Shown piece by piece: positions 34,910 to 47,377 of a stretch of DNA of 64,000 nucleotides; the first letter of the stretch is position 1; the number at the start of each line of letters is the position of its first letter. The notes beneath the pieces were generated by a model. The model searched no databases, was not told the DNA's origin, and was given only the letters and a program-made list of their open reading frames with translations. The position numbers and the translations under genes were made by a program. The stretch is from Smittia aterrima (Eukaryota; Arthropoda; Insecta; Diptera; Chironomidae), in NCBI GenBank assembly GCA_033063855.1, contig CP093829.1:14725537-14789536 (forward strand). Reading direction: 5' to 3'.

Positions 34910-36159
34910 ATGGTTGATGCTGCAGTTCTCGAGAAATTGGAGTCTGGCTTTGCCAAGCTCCAAGCTTCTCAATCTAAATCATTGTTGAAGAAATACTTGA
35001 CCAAGGAAGTCTTCGATTCTCTTAAGAACAAGAAGACCCCAACCTTCGGATCAACTTTGTTGGATGTCATTCAATCTGGTTTGGAAAACCACGATTCCGG
35101 TGTTGGAATCTACGCTCCTGATGCCGAGTCTTACACCACTTTCGCTGAGTTGTTCGACCCAATCATTGAAGATTACCATACTGGATTCAAGAAGACAGAC
35201 AAACACCCAGCCAAGGACTTCGGAGACAACAGCGTTTTCGGTGACCTCGACCCAACTGGCGAATTCGTCGTTTCCACTCGCGTCCGTTGCGGTCGCTCAA
35301 TGGAAGGCTACCCATTCAATCCATGCCTTACCGAAGCCCAATACAAAGAAATGGAAGCCAAGGTTTCCACCACTTTGTCTGGCTTGGAAGGAGAACTTAA
35401 GGGCAAGTTCTACCCATTGACTGGCATGGACAAGGCCACTCAACAACAACTCATTGATGACCATTTCTTGTTCAAGGAGGGTAAGTTGAGATGATGATAA
35501 TGAATTAATATCCAGAGGCTTAACATTTTTCCTTTTATTAAAGGCGATCGCTTCTTGCAAGCCGCTAACGCTTGCCGTTACTGGCCATCTGGACGTGGTA
35601 TCTACCATAACGATGCCAAGACTTTCTTGGTCTGGTGCAATGAGGAAGATCATCTCCGCATCATCTCAATGCAAATGGGAGGAAACCTCGGGTTAGTAGA
35701 ATTAATATTTTATTCACTTCTGATAAATAATGAAAACTTTTCACTTACAGTGAAGTTTTCCGTCGCTTGACCAACGCCGTCAACGGAATTGAGAAGCTCA
35801 TTCCCTTCTCCCACAATGACCGTTTGGGTTTCGTAAGTCAATTTAAGTCTACAAAATCAATCAGATTTTAAATTTTCATTCTTTAATAGCTCACATTCTG
35901 CCCCACCAACTTGGGAACAACCATCCGTGCTTCAGTTCACATCAAGGTTCCAAAATTGGCTGCCAACTACGCTCGTCTTGAAGAAGTTGCCGGCAAATAC
36001 AACTTGCAAGTTCGCGGAACACGCGGTGAACACACCGAAGCTGAGGGAGGCATTTATGACATCTCCAACAAACGCCGCATGGGTTTGACTGAATTCCAGG
36101 CTGTCAAGGAAATGTACGACGGTATTGCCGAGATCATCAAGGCCGAAAAGGCAGCTTAA
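34910..36159 (+). CDS. Argk: Arginine kinase
   Basis: Exons 34910-35480, 35544-35691, 35751-35832 and 35890-36159 encode 356 residues, the exact length typical of insect arginine kinase. The phosphagen kinase N-domain (SGVGIYAPDAESYTTF, guanidino specificity loop) is followed by the ATP-grasp-like catalytic domain with STRVRCGRS (nucleotide-phosphate binding Arg) and the reactive Cys271 in TFCPTNLGTT. The flexible-loop RGTRGEHTEAEGG is near the end. The enzyme reversibly transfers phosphate between ATP and arginine, buffering ATP in muscle and nerve. Codon use is strongly biased to C-ending codons compared with its neighbours, as expected for high expression. Poly(A) signals lie at 36364-36369 and 36397-36402. 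Confidence 0.98.
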
Positions 36160-36748
36160 ATTCGCCGAGAGCGATGAGCTCCAACCAGTGATCTTTTTTC
36201 TTTCGAGTTTTTCTTCTTTCTCATTTAAACAAAGCAAAATCCTTTTTCTCCAACTCAAGTTTGATGTTTGATGATGTAGAGATTTTGTGACAAGACAACA
36301 CCACGTACACAAGAAACGCTACATTTAACACTCGTACATACAAAAACAAAGAAAGGTTAATTAAATAAAGGAAAAAAACATAAATTTTAAGTTATAAATA
36401 AACGTTTTTCGTTCACTCGCCGGCAAGTTGCTCAAGATTTTATTTCAGCTGGCAACAGATCGAAGTCAACTTATCAAATGACGTGAATTTATCTCGACTC
36501 TTCAATCTTTAAACATGAATCTTGACATAATTATCAGCATTATCAGATTGAGGTTGTACAGTTTAATGGAGATACATTGATAATCATTAATACTTGAGAA
36601 GTCTGGATATCTATTCATCAAAAAGCTTTCAAATCCATTTAAGTAAAAAGAAAATATTTAGACTTACAATAATTCATATTTCGTTTATTGTGTATATAAA
36701 TGCAAAGATAAACATTAGTTCTAGGAAAGTTAGTAATATCTTAAAATT
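36160..36748. other. 3' UTRs of convergent arginine kinase and BAP170 genes
   Basis: Plus-strand AATAAA at 36364 and 36397, and minus-strand AATAAA at 36684-36689, mark the two 3' ends. No gene lies between. Confidence 0.6.
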
Positions 36749-39700
36749 TTAGGGTCGAGCGAAAGGAGAAATCTGATCGTTTATCTCGTATAAGACTTGG
36801 GCAATGACTCTGTTTGATTCATTATTGCTAAGAGCAATTTGCGACAGGTCATACTCGTGAAAGCGAAGTGCTCTGAAAAAAAGAAGAATTGATGAGTACA
36901 GCGAATAAATATTGAAAGCATTTCTTACCGTTTAGCAGAGTTGCTATAGGTCACGAGGTTTCTCAGAATCAAAGCTGAAGTTAAGCGAATACTCTTCGTC
37001 ACAGTTCCCTCTGGTTCCTCCTAAAGAAAATTAGATTTGAGACAATCATTTCTTGTGAAATGATTTCAATGAGCTTACCGTCATTTCCTTCGCGATGTTG
37101 AATTCAATTGAGTGACGTTTGATGGCTTGCATCGCCGCAGCGCCTGCATTTTGGATATTCGTTGGACCATTCATCAAATTCACGTTTTGTATCTCATTCG
37201 GCAGCGGATTATTTGGCTGACGGGAGAGAGTCACTGGATAAGGCTGCTTAGGTGTTCCATTTCCACCTGACTCGGCAGATGTAATGCGCTTTTGTGTTGC
37301 AAGTTTAAAAGATTCAGCTGTGCAATGCCGATCGAAAATATGAGTCATCAAAGAAAACCGTTTACGAGGAAGATTATCGCACAAACTGCTTCCACTTCCC
37401 CATTGACAATAAAGATCCGGAGCACCCTCAAGTGATGGACAATGAACTGCGCAAGCATGAAGAAAAACTTCATTTGCATTCGCAAACTTCTTCCTTGGAC
37501 ATCCACGCCAATCACAAACAAATGGCCAACTAGTCTCGAACTCTTCGTCTCTGACTTGCGCTGGATCCATTGATGGAATGACTTTGATCGAGTACTGTTG
37601 TGCGTTCGGTCCAACGACTTGAGATTGAGGCAATGGAATTTGAATCGAAACTTGTTGTTTTCCTTGAGAGGGTGCGGGGGAAGAGGTACCAGAAGAGTTT
37701 GCAGACGAAGTCAAGATTGAAGGCGATTCCTTCGGATGCTCAATCTCCATTGGAACTTCCGTTACGTTACTAGTCTTGACTTCGTTTAAAGAAGGTGAAG
37801 GTGAAGATGAGTTGGGAGCTTCAACAGCACGAATAATCGCAGTAGTTGTAGTTGTGCTTACCGGAGGACTCTCTATACGTTGAGGAGTCTTTTGAATATT
37901 CAAACTTTGAGGTTGGATGACCTGCGAGATCTGAGTGTTACCAATTTGAAACTTTTGTCCCTTTTGCATAATAATATTCTGGTTCTGTGTGATTGACTGC
38001 AAACTATGCTGTGGGGTTGCCGGTTGTTGAACAGCTTGGACAATTTTTGCTCCTCCGGGCGTTGTTTGACCATCAACTGAGTTAGTAAAGACAATCTTTC
38101 GGTTCGTCATCGATTGTGTTGTTCCACTTTGAATGATCGTAGTGTGAGTTCCTTGCGGGAAGTTTTGAATGACTTGTTGCTGTGCAAAAGGCCTTTGCGA
38201 ATAAATAACCTGTTGTCCGTTTGGAGTCATAATAATCTTTTGCTGTTGCCCTTGCATTTGTTGAATATTTGGCTGACTCTGCTGTCCTTGATTTTGTTGA
38301 AGAATTATTATGGTTTTCGTCTGAGTTCCTTGTTGATTTGGAGTCTGAGCAAGCAAGACTGTTTGTGGCATTTGAGGTTGCGGCATCTGAGGCTGTGCTA
38401 CAACATAGGTCTGTCCTTGTTGGTTTGTTGCTAAAATATATTGAGTTGGAGCCGGTTGTTGCATAATCGACTGACCAGAGAATTGTCCTTGCATGGAATT
38501 GTTTTGCAATATAATTGGAACAGTTTGTATTCCGCTATCGGTTTTTATCGTAGCAGTTTGATGAGAGCCTGATGTCGGCGAAAGAATTACTTGATTGTTT
38601 GGTCCAACGATGATCTGTCTTTGAACAGGAGATGAATTGATAACTTGTGCTCCTGCAACATTTCCTTTTACTTCTATAACTTTTTTCTCAATAATCTTTG
38701 TTGGAATTGATTTTTCGATCTCATCATCTTCTTCATCTTCTAGTATTGAGCCAGCAAGTTTTGCGTAAAGATCTGCAGCTTTCGGCGAAGGAGCGACTAA
38801 TGAATCTCTGCTCTCACTATCACTTTTCTTCGCAGGAACTTCAGAATCCATGTCAATCTTACGTTTGATTGAAGTTGAAACGAAAACGGGTGGTTCTGGC
38901 GCCTTCTTATCAAGCAAGTCCACAAGCATCTTGTTTGCAGTAATTTTCTGCGAAGGTGAAACTAAAACTTTTGAACCTTCTCCTTGTGTCAATGTTATTG
39001 ATTTGATTCCAGCTTTGTTACTTTGAACGCTTAATGGAGCAAGTGGTGGAGGATCATTGGTTGTCATTACTTTATTCTCCACTGGCTTTATGGATATCGT
39101 CGAGCTGCCTATCTTCAAAGGAGTTCCCGCAGTAACAACTAACTTTGTTGCAGCCGCAACAGGCGTTGAGATTGCTGGTTGCTCTGATAACTGTTTTTGT
39201 TTCTGAGTGAACTGCCGTTGCGCCACCTATAACGATCAAAATTATTAGAAGCCCGAACAATTACAGAATATCCAAAGGTTATTTTAAAACACGCGAGTTA
39301 AAGTTTAATTAGTCAATCGGCTACACTGGTTAGAGCACTGGATGCGTTTCAAAAACAATTAGTGTCGAACTACACGAAAACTCACGAGTCGTTGTTCATA
39401 AATTTTTGCAGAATTGCAATTGCTTGGATGGTTTGATAATCAAAATTAGTTTTAGGATTAGTTGTTACCTGATGCAAATTACTGGCATTCGCTGAGACCA
39501 CACATGACGGTGACATGCTCACTGTGGCTGCGGTCAAATTAGTATCGGAGCTTGCAGTTGTTACCTTATTCGCTAGCAAACTCTTTATCAAAGATGTTGT
39601 TGTGGTTGGCGTTGTATGAAGTTGAGCATTCGAAATTAACGCTGGTGACTGGGTTGTCGCCACTTGCTGATTTGTTGACAAGACTTGTTGAAGAAGGGAT

Positions 39701-41957
39701 GGAGTCTAAAAACACAAAATTAATTAATTTCACTTGAAAAAAGTAAGAAAACTTACTCCTGTTGTTTTGCCACTTAATTGAGCAATTAGAGCAGAATCTT
39801 CCGATTTCTGTATAGAAGGCGATGCTGATTTTGGGGGATGAATTACAATCATTTCTTTTTGGGGTGGAGCACTTTCACTTTGCATAGCTCTCGGTTTTAT
39901 TCCACAATAATACATTGGGGGTCTTTCATTAGAGCCTTCAGAATTTCCTGGGTTTGGCCCGACAGTTCCACCAAAGACTGAGCGAACGCAGCGAGGAAAA
40001 TGTAGTTGAGATAGAGCTCCTTTCCGACCAACTTTTGTGCAAGCGTTCACGTACATTCGATACATGTCTTGTTCTTCAATTTTCACCATGAGACTTGGCG
40101 AAAGCTCGAAGTTGCTTCGTAACCAAGCAAGAGCAAATTGTTCGTTTTCTTGAATCAGTTGTTGCTGATTTTGTTTCATTAGTTGATCAGCCCTAGATGG
40201 ACTTTCCATAGAAGGCTGAACAAACTTTGTAGGTGTCTGATACATTCGCTCAGGAACGTTGTTACCTCGATGAATAACATTCTGAGGAGTGTTCATTTGA
40301 CGTTGTTGTGGTTGTTGGATCATTCTCGTTGGTATCGTTTCAACAACTTTCATTTGAATGCACGAGTCGGGTCCAAGGCTTTGAGCTTCGATTGTCAAGA
40401 GGGAGACAAGTGAACTCATGACGCCATGAATATCAACAATTGCATTACATGCTTTCTCGCCCAATGAAGTTAGAGAGTAAACACATTCGAGAGTGTAGAT
40501 GAGCAGCATCATATCTTGAGCAAGTAGGAACATACAAACTTGTTCATAGTTTTTCTTCTTCAAGTATCTCAAAAGGAATTCCTCATTCAAGTCGTTGTTG
40601 CATAATTTGCTAAGAATTTCCATACAGCTAAGGATAACTCCACGATCTTCACTCTCAATGCCATCACAAACAGTTCCGAAAAGATGTCGAGATGTCACAT
40701 CCGAAAATGGATCATTCAGCTCAATCTCAGCTGCAATGTTCCCCAAAACATCTAGAGCACTCATATGAAGATTATTCCAGCGAATGTTAGCAGTCAAGAC
40801 AAGGAAACGACTGAGTGTAGCGTTTCGAGCGAGAATTGAAATGTTTTCATCGATGAAACTGAGATTCCTTACAATTGCAGCGACTTGATGAACTCGTTGA
40901 CCGATGTAGTCTTGTGTTCCAAGTCCACGGCCGAGACAAAGAAAATGTAATTCTCGAAGGTCATTCGTCTTTAACTTATCTGTGTTTCCAAATATTTTCT
41001 TCATTAATTTCTCGTCGAGGAAAACTTCTTCGTTTGTCAACACGTCTTCAAACAACAAATCCGTCAAATCTGGTTTATCAATCAGTAAATCGTTCCAGAA
41101 TTGATCTTGTGAATGGCCACGAACTGTGGAGTAGAATTCACGGAACATTTCCCTGAAGTTATAATGCTCGAAGATTCCAGCATGTGCGAGAAGGATGCTG
41201 ATGAGTCGTGGACACTTTCCGAGTCGAAGAGTTTGTTTACACTCATTGCTCATCAACGTCAAAACATTGATCGCGAAATCTTGTTCATTCGGAAGTGGAG
41301 AGAGCAGTGATAATGTTAGCTTATCATATTCAGAGGACTGATAGAGATCTGTTGAAAGTTTGTTGTTCACTCTGGTCGTGTCGGAAATAATATGATGGTT
41401 GTGATTGTAGGACTGAGGAATGGAGTGAAGAGCTCTTGCTGACCATCTTTTGTGTCGAGATTCTTCTTCATCTTCATCCATTCGTTCTTTCTCTTCGCCT
41501 AAGAAGTTGAACCGCTCATATTTATCGAAATATCTGATGTAGATGTGTTTGAGGGCAAGCTCCGAGTTGACGCATTTCTCTGGAAAGCCAACTTCTTTCT
41601 CAATTTCACTCCACTCATTCTTTGAGTTCACTTTCATCCATCCGCCCTTTCCCGTGACTATTTCGTAAAGCTTGTAAAGGTCAACATCCGCTAAGTTTCC
41701 GTGTCCAGCTATTTTGGGAAATCTTACAATCGGCGTCCTACGAAGAAAAGGTTAGTTGAAGTTATTAAGACAAATGAGTCATTTGAAATGATCAACAAAA
41801 TGGATTTGGAGACCACTCACCCTCGGGATTCATGGAATTTTAGCAGATCGGTAAAGAATGTTTGTCTATCAACAGTCAAAGCATTTTTATTCTTTCGCGT
41901 ATTCGTTCGATTTTTTGTTTCTTCGTCTTTCACAATTCCACTAAAGTCTGTTGCCAT
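36749..41957 (-). CDS. Bap170: BAP170 / ARID2, PBAF chromatin-remodelling subunit
   Basis: Minus-strand exons 41821-41957, 39757-41737, 39469-39705, 37079-39226, 36929-37020 and 36749-36872 join in frame to 1,572 residues. The ARID DNA-binding domain spans about residues 33-120 (FFTDLLKFHESRGTPI through LKHIYIRYFDKYERFNFLGE). An armadillo-like helical region follows. An RFX-type winged helix lies near 569-655 (ALAWLRSNFELSP..GRKGALSQLHFPRCVRSVF). A long Gln-rich stretch leads to the paired C2H2-like fingers near 1350 (CDWRGCPRKKF..H..H and C..C..H..H). The C-terminus is conserved (YDLSQIALSNNESNRVIAQVLYEI). It targets the PBAF form of SWI/SNF. The 237-nt exon uses the donor CAG|GTAACA; a longer version ending at 39386 would be out of frame. 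Confidence 0.92.
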
Positions 41958-42247
41958 TTTTCACTGTTAATGAATACGCCGGTTCTTTATTTCACTTTAT
42001 TTTCAGTTTTCTCTTAGTTTGACTTCGTTATTCTCTCCTATCAGAATTATTTTTTGGCGTTTCTGCTTAAATGATGTTGTGTATTAGTCGTACACCAGAT
42101 GTCGCTTTCTTAAATTTTTCTGCAATTGTTTGATTTTTGAATCCGACCGTTAAATTTTTTTCTCAGTAAACTTTTGTCATACTAAGTTTTCTTAGTAAGC
42201 TTTGGCAATTTCTTTAAACTTCATTAAATAATTTTTGTCTTGTGAAA
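41958..42247. promoter_or_regulatory. Bidirectional promoter region, BAP170 and dynein-tail gene
   Basis: 290 bp separate the two divergent start codons, so both promoters are probably here. No TATA box is convincing. Confidence 0.5.
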
Positions 42248-45200
42248 ATGGACGCAAAAAGTTATGATCCAAATGATCCTGAAAGGAATCGAAAACGAAT
42301 TGAGACAGTCGGCGCTGTACTTAATCGAATTCAAAAGAATTTAATGACAAAGACTGTTCAAAGATCAGAGAACACGATCAAGGAAGAAACGAAGGAAGAA
42401 AAAATTGAGAAGATTCTTGTAAGACTTTCCAGCATTTCATTTCTCAAGCTAATAACTTTTTTCTAGAAAGCAGCAAAGGAAGAAAGAGGAGGACGAAACT
42501 TGCAGATTGGATTTACTGAGAGATATGTCATCGAGTTGATTGCATTTGCTTTTGGTCTTGACGAAAATATTATTCTTGATTGCGTTGTGGATTCTGCGGA
42601 AAACATCAAAGTACTTAGAAGCATTTTTGAACGCGAAGGCGCTTTAATGATTCTTGTGCAATATCAAAAGCACGATGCTCCTTCTTTAAGTAAGGAAAAT
42701 TGTTAAAATCAAGATAATCAGAATCACCGAACTTTTTTTTCATCACAGCAAGCGGTCGTTATAATCCCAATTTAAAGCTTAAGAAAGTTGACACAGCTTT
42801 GTTTTGTGATGGACGAGGAGAAAAAATTGTTGGTAATAGCGTCTTCTTCTATCGCTTGGATAACAAAAAACAAATTGAGTCAACAAATGTCTCAGAAGTA
42901 AATTTCACATCACTTCAAACTCATTTATATTCTTTAAATATTTTGGTTTTCTTTTAGGAAATTTTCTTTAGTGTTCTCCCTGAAGGCGATACAGTAATCT
43001 CTTCAATTCGACAAGTTCTCGCGAAAGTAGTTCGCCCAGCTCTCGGAGCTTCATCTGATTATGGGAAGTGCTCGTTATCTAGAAAGAACGATTTTCTTTA
43101 CTCGGTCGACAATTTTGTTCAATTTCTTGAAAGTACAACAAATGATATCGTCACAAGCAGTGTCCACTTTGAAGTTGATCACTCACTTTTCAAAGGGTTT
43201 CTATTGGCTTCCCATCAGATTGAAGCAACGAGTAAGCGACGCGACAAAGTTGCTGAGGTTGAACATGCTTTCAATCAATGGTTGCATCAAATCAAAGTTG
43301 TCGTGAGCCAAGGACAGCAGCTCGTGCACAATCCAACTGATGCTGGCCCTCTCACTGAGCTTGAACATTGGCTGAAGATGCTAAGCAAGTTCTACAATGT
43401 TGTTGAGTTTACAGACTCTCGACCTTTTCAGTCCTACTTGAAATGCTTAAAGCTGTCACGATCAAAAATGATAAAGGTAAACCAAAATCTTAAAAAGGAA
43501 AATAAACAAATTTTAAAAGAAATTCTCACAGGATTGGTCATCAACTGAAGACGAACTTATAATTTTGTTAAATGAAGCACGTGACAACGTTCGTTACATG
43601 TCATCCGTTGAGAAGCATTGGGATCCGCTTTATCGTTGTGAGCCTCTTGAAATCGCCGACAATCTCTCAAACCTTCTCCAGGCAATTCGGAGTGTTTTCA
43701 ACAAATCTCGTTACTACAACTCAGGCCTTAGAATCTCCGGCTTTTTATCTAAGGTGGTTAACCAGATCATCGTTGCTTGTCGAAATCATTTGACGAATCA
43801 TGGACAAATACATATTTGGAATGAAAATATGAAAAACCTTGTCAGAAAAATCAGAGATTGCAAGACTTTGAAGGAATCGTTTCGATTCAATTATGAGAAA
43901 GTTCTACACGAGATGAAAGAATCAGGCGAAAAGCCGTTTGATTGTTCGGAAAATTATTTCTTTGGAAGTCTGGATTTGTTTGAAACTCGCCTGCATAAGA
44001 TTAGCGAAGTCATGGAAGTTTGTTTGCGCTATCAAGTGCTCGATCGAATTCCGATTTTAGGAATGGAAGTTTTCTCGGAAAGAATCAAATTAGCATTCAA
44101 AGATATAACGGAAAACTCATATGATCCCCTAGCTCATCGTATCGAAGAGTTTGACAAAGATTATCTCAAATATATGAAGGCTGTTACTTCCGTTGAGACA
44201 GAGATAGGGGGTTTTGTGAAAGAATACGTTGAAAAAATTGAAAACGTCGATATGCGACTCTTGACATTGAAGAGATTTACGAAGTTGAATCTGGATTGTC
44301 TTCATCTCGACCGAAGATACTTGGATGTGGCTGTAATGCTTGAGAAGGAAATCTCTGACCTCAAAGATAAGTACAATGAAGAAAGAGCCAGTCCATTGCT
44401 TGAAAGAAATATTCCGCCAGTAATCGCACGAATTAAATGGTCTCGATCATTAATGAAGAAGATGGAAATGCCTTTAAATTTCTTAAAAGAAAATCAATGT
44501 GTTATCGAGAATCCAAAAGCTCAAATTGGAGTTCAATGCTTTAACTCTCTCGCTCCTATATTGATTCACTACGAAGCAATGCATCACAAGGCTTGGTTTA
44601 CCTTTGCATCACAAGTGAGAAGCAAGCTTGAAGCTCCACTCGCTCGAAAGGATCCGCAGACAAATCATCTCGTCATCAACCTCGATCGTTATGTTCTACA
44701 AATAGTCAAAGAATCAGAAGCAATGCAAAAACTTGGACTGGAAGTTCCCGAAGCCGTTCAGGTGTTGACCCACTGCCAAGATCGAGTTATCGGAGCTTAC
44801 AACAGAATGACAAAATTAATCGAAAGGAACAATTCACTTCGACGATCGATCTATCCAATGTTCATACCAATGATGAGAATTCAATTAGTGAAACTTGAGC
44901 GAATTTTCTCTCCGGCTTTGTCAACCTACACTTGGTTGACTTTATGCTTAGACGGATATTTTGAACACATTGCCGACATTTTACTAACCGCAGAAAATTT
45001 TGTAAAAGATGTTTCTGATATGAATGACGCTCAGATTGAAGTCTCTTTAAAGTCAATCGAGGAGATGATTCTTATCAAGCTACCTGATGATCCCGTATCA
45101 CCAAAAGAGCTTCTCGATATCAATGTGAGCCATCGAAGAAAGGTTGAGAAAATGATAGAAATGAAGTCTCAGGCAGCTGAAAGTGTTGCAGTTGATTTGA

Positions 45201-47248
45201 TCAACAAATTTGTGTTGAACTCAGGAGTTCCCTATAGAGACGAATCAGGAAAATTTCAACTTCCCCAAGACAAGATCACAGAAGAAAATCGAAGAATCGA
45301 AGAGTGGAAGCCAATTAACAAATATGATTGGGTTTCCTTTGGAAAACTTTACAAAGCAGTTGGCTATGCTGCACCAGAAGAAAAGGACACACTTTGCTTC
45401 AAAGAATACGATGGAATCAAATACGATGTGAATCTTCTTCATATTGACTGTGTTGAGCTTTTCGCTTACTACAATCACAAGGCAATCGCGGCTTTAGCAA
45501 AATGTACCAAGAAAAGTATGGAAATGCTTAAAAAGCGATCAAACATTTCCGGACAATCACTTTATTTGTCGTGCGGATCCTACGATGAAAAATCTCTAAT
45601 TAGTGCATCAATCGAATTGAGAATCCCTAACTTTGTTTTGATTCCAAGCATGAAGACAATTCAGGAATTTTATGACGCCACGTTGCTGAACATCATTGAA
45701 ACTCACTATGCAGTTTCAACTTGGGGCAAACAAGCGAAAATTAAAGAGCGCGCTGATGTGAAGCCTTTGATCGATGAGATCAGACACGAAAAAAGTTGGT
45801 TCAAAACAATTTCAGAACACAAAGAAGTCTTTAGATATAAATTAAGCTTTGAAAATGGTGTTATGCAACTGGATGCTCGAATCAGATCAATTCTTGATGA
45901 GCTGTACGATGATTATAGTTATCTTTGGAGTGAAAATCGTGAGAATGAGATCGAAGACTTTGTGAGCAAAGAAGTTTTCAGATTCAAGATAAAATTGGAT
46001 AACGATTTATTGCAATTCGACGAGAGATTCAAGAATATTCTTGACAAGTTTCGAGTATGCAACAACACTGAAGATCTCGTTAATAGCTTTCCGCTGTTGT
46101 CTGATATCCACGACAAATTCTTGCTCTACGATAAAATTACTGACAATATCATGAACCTCAGCAAATTCATTTGCATTCGAACAATATCAATCAATTGTGA
46201 ACAAATGATTCAAGCTTTAGTTGACGAATCAAAGATTTGGAAGTTAATGCTTGGTACGAAAATTCGTTCGTTTTATCGCGAGAGCCTTAACGAAATGATA
46301 AAATTTATCAAATTGAATCAACGGATTCTTTCACGAGAAATCTTAATAATCGAAGATTGTGGAAAAGCTTTGGATTGCTTGGAGGTTATTCGCAAAAACT
46401 TTACTCGACTTGATCAAACCTTAAACAAATTGGAGAAAATTTATGCACTTTTAGCTGAATTTCAAATCAATATTCCATCAGAGGAAACAGAGAAAGTTGA
46501 TGGACTTCGTTATATATTCAATTCGCTGTGCGAAAACGTCGAGATCGTGACTAAAAAAGTTTTATCACTGCAAAAGCCACTTCAAGATGAATTGGAAGCA
46601 GAGGTAACAAAGTTCAAAGAAGATTTGATTCAATATGATAAAGATTTTGATGAACGCGGTCCGATGACAGCCGGAATCTCAGCAAAAGAAGCACACCATC
46701 AAATCATTTTGTTTGAGGCAAAACTTCATGAATTTGTTCGATTGAATGAGATTTACGCAGCAAGTGAAAAGCTTTATCGACTCCCGGTTAATGAATATCC
46801 AGTGTTAGCTAAGCGCATGAACGACATTGAACTCTTGAACAGCCTTTACAACCTTTATTTAGAGTTCATGCAAACTTTAGCTCAATATAGTGAAACTCTC
46901 TTCAGAGATATTGATGTTGAAATGGTTAAATTGAAAAATGAAGAGTTCATCGAAAGATTTAACTCTTTACCAAGTGGAATGGAAGATTGGCCCCGGCTCA
47001 TCGAGTTACAAAAGAAAATGGAAGATTTTAACAATGTTTTTCCGGTGATCGCTTTGATGTTTTCTCCTGCTATTGAAGACCAGCAATGGCGTTTACTAGA
47101 AGGACTCATGAACGAAAAGTTTGAGACTCAACTACCAAACTTTACTCTGGGCTTGCTTTTACAAGCTCCGCTGATAAAATTCAGGCAAGGAATTGAAGAA
47201 ATATGCATTACTGCAATCAAAGAACAAAAAACAGATCACTCAACTTGA
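42248..47248 (+). CDS. Axonemal dynein heavy-chain tail (DNAH5/DNAH8-like) lacking the motor domain
   Basis: Exons 42248-42418, 42467-42689, 42749-42897, 42958-43476 and 43532-47248 give 1,592 residues with no internal stop. The start is the ATG at 42248; upstream only a GTG is in frame. The sequence follows outer-arm gamma-type heavy chains along the whole tail: ELEHWLKMLSKF, NEARDNVRYM..EKHWDPLY, the DHC_N1 tail domain, RIKWSRSLMKKMEMP, then the start of DHC_N2 (LPSGMEDWPRLIELQKKM..F). It ends with APLIKFRQGIEEICITAIKE just inside the linker domain and then a stop. Family members continue for about 3,000 more residues with six AAA modules. None of these follow: the next gene, 130 bp away, is DUS2 on the other strand. 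The stalk, ATPase and microtubule-binding parts are therefore absent. It could be a regulatory or assembly tail, a partner for a separately encoded motor, or a young truncated copy. Confidence 0.88.
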
Positions 47249-47377
47249 CTTTCTGAAATTCATCTGGATATAAATCAAAATTATATATAAATCGAAATTA
47301 AAAAGTTCTTAAATTCTGTTTTAAATTGTCATGAAACTTTCATGAGCTATCATTTATTTTACGTCAAATTATTGCTA

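Noticed and set aside
38114..38434. 106-residue Leu-rich plus-strand frame
   Set aside because: It is antisense to the Gln-rich part of BAP170; Gln codons read in reverse as Leu.
39300..39385. tRNA-like sequence in a BAP170 intron (GGCTACACTGGTTAGAGCA resembles a tRNA A-box)
   Set aside because: The D-arm is plausible but the anticodon stem does not pair and the B-box (GTGTCGAACTA) is degenerate. At best it is a decayed tRNA-derived relic.
39386..39468. Longer version of a BAP170 exon ending at GACTC|GTGAG
   Set aside because: The next exon would be out of frame and stop after about 30 codons. The upstream donor CAG|GTAACA at 39468 gives a clean phase-0 join.
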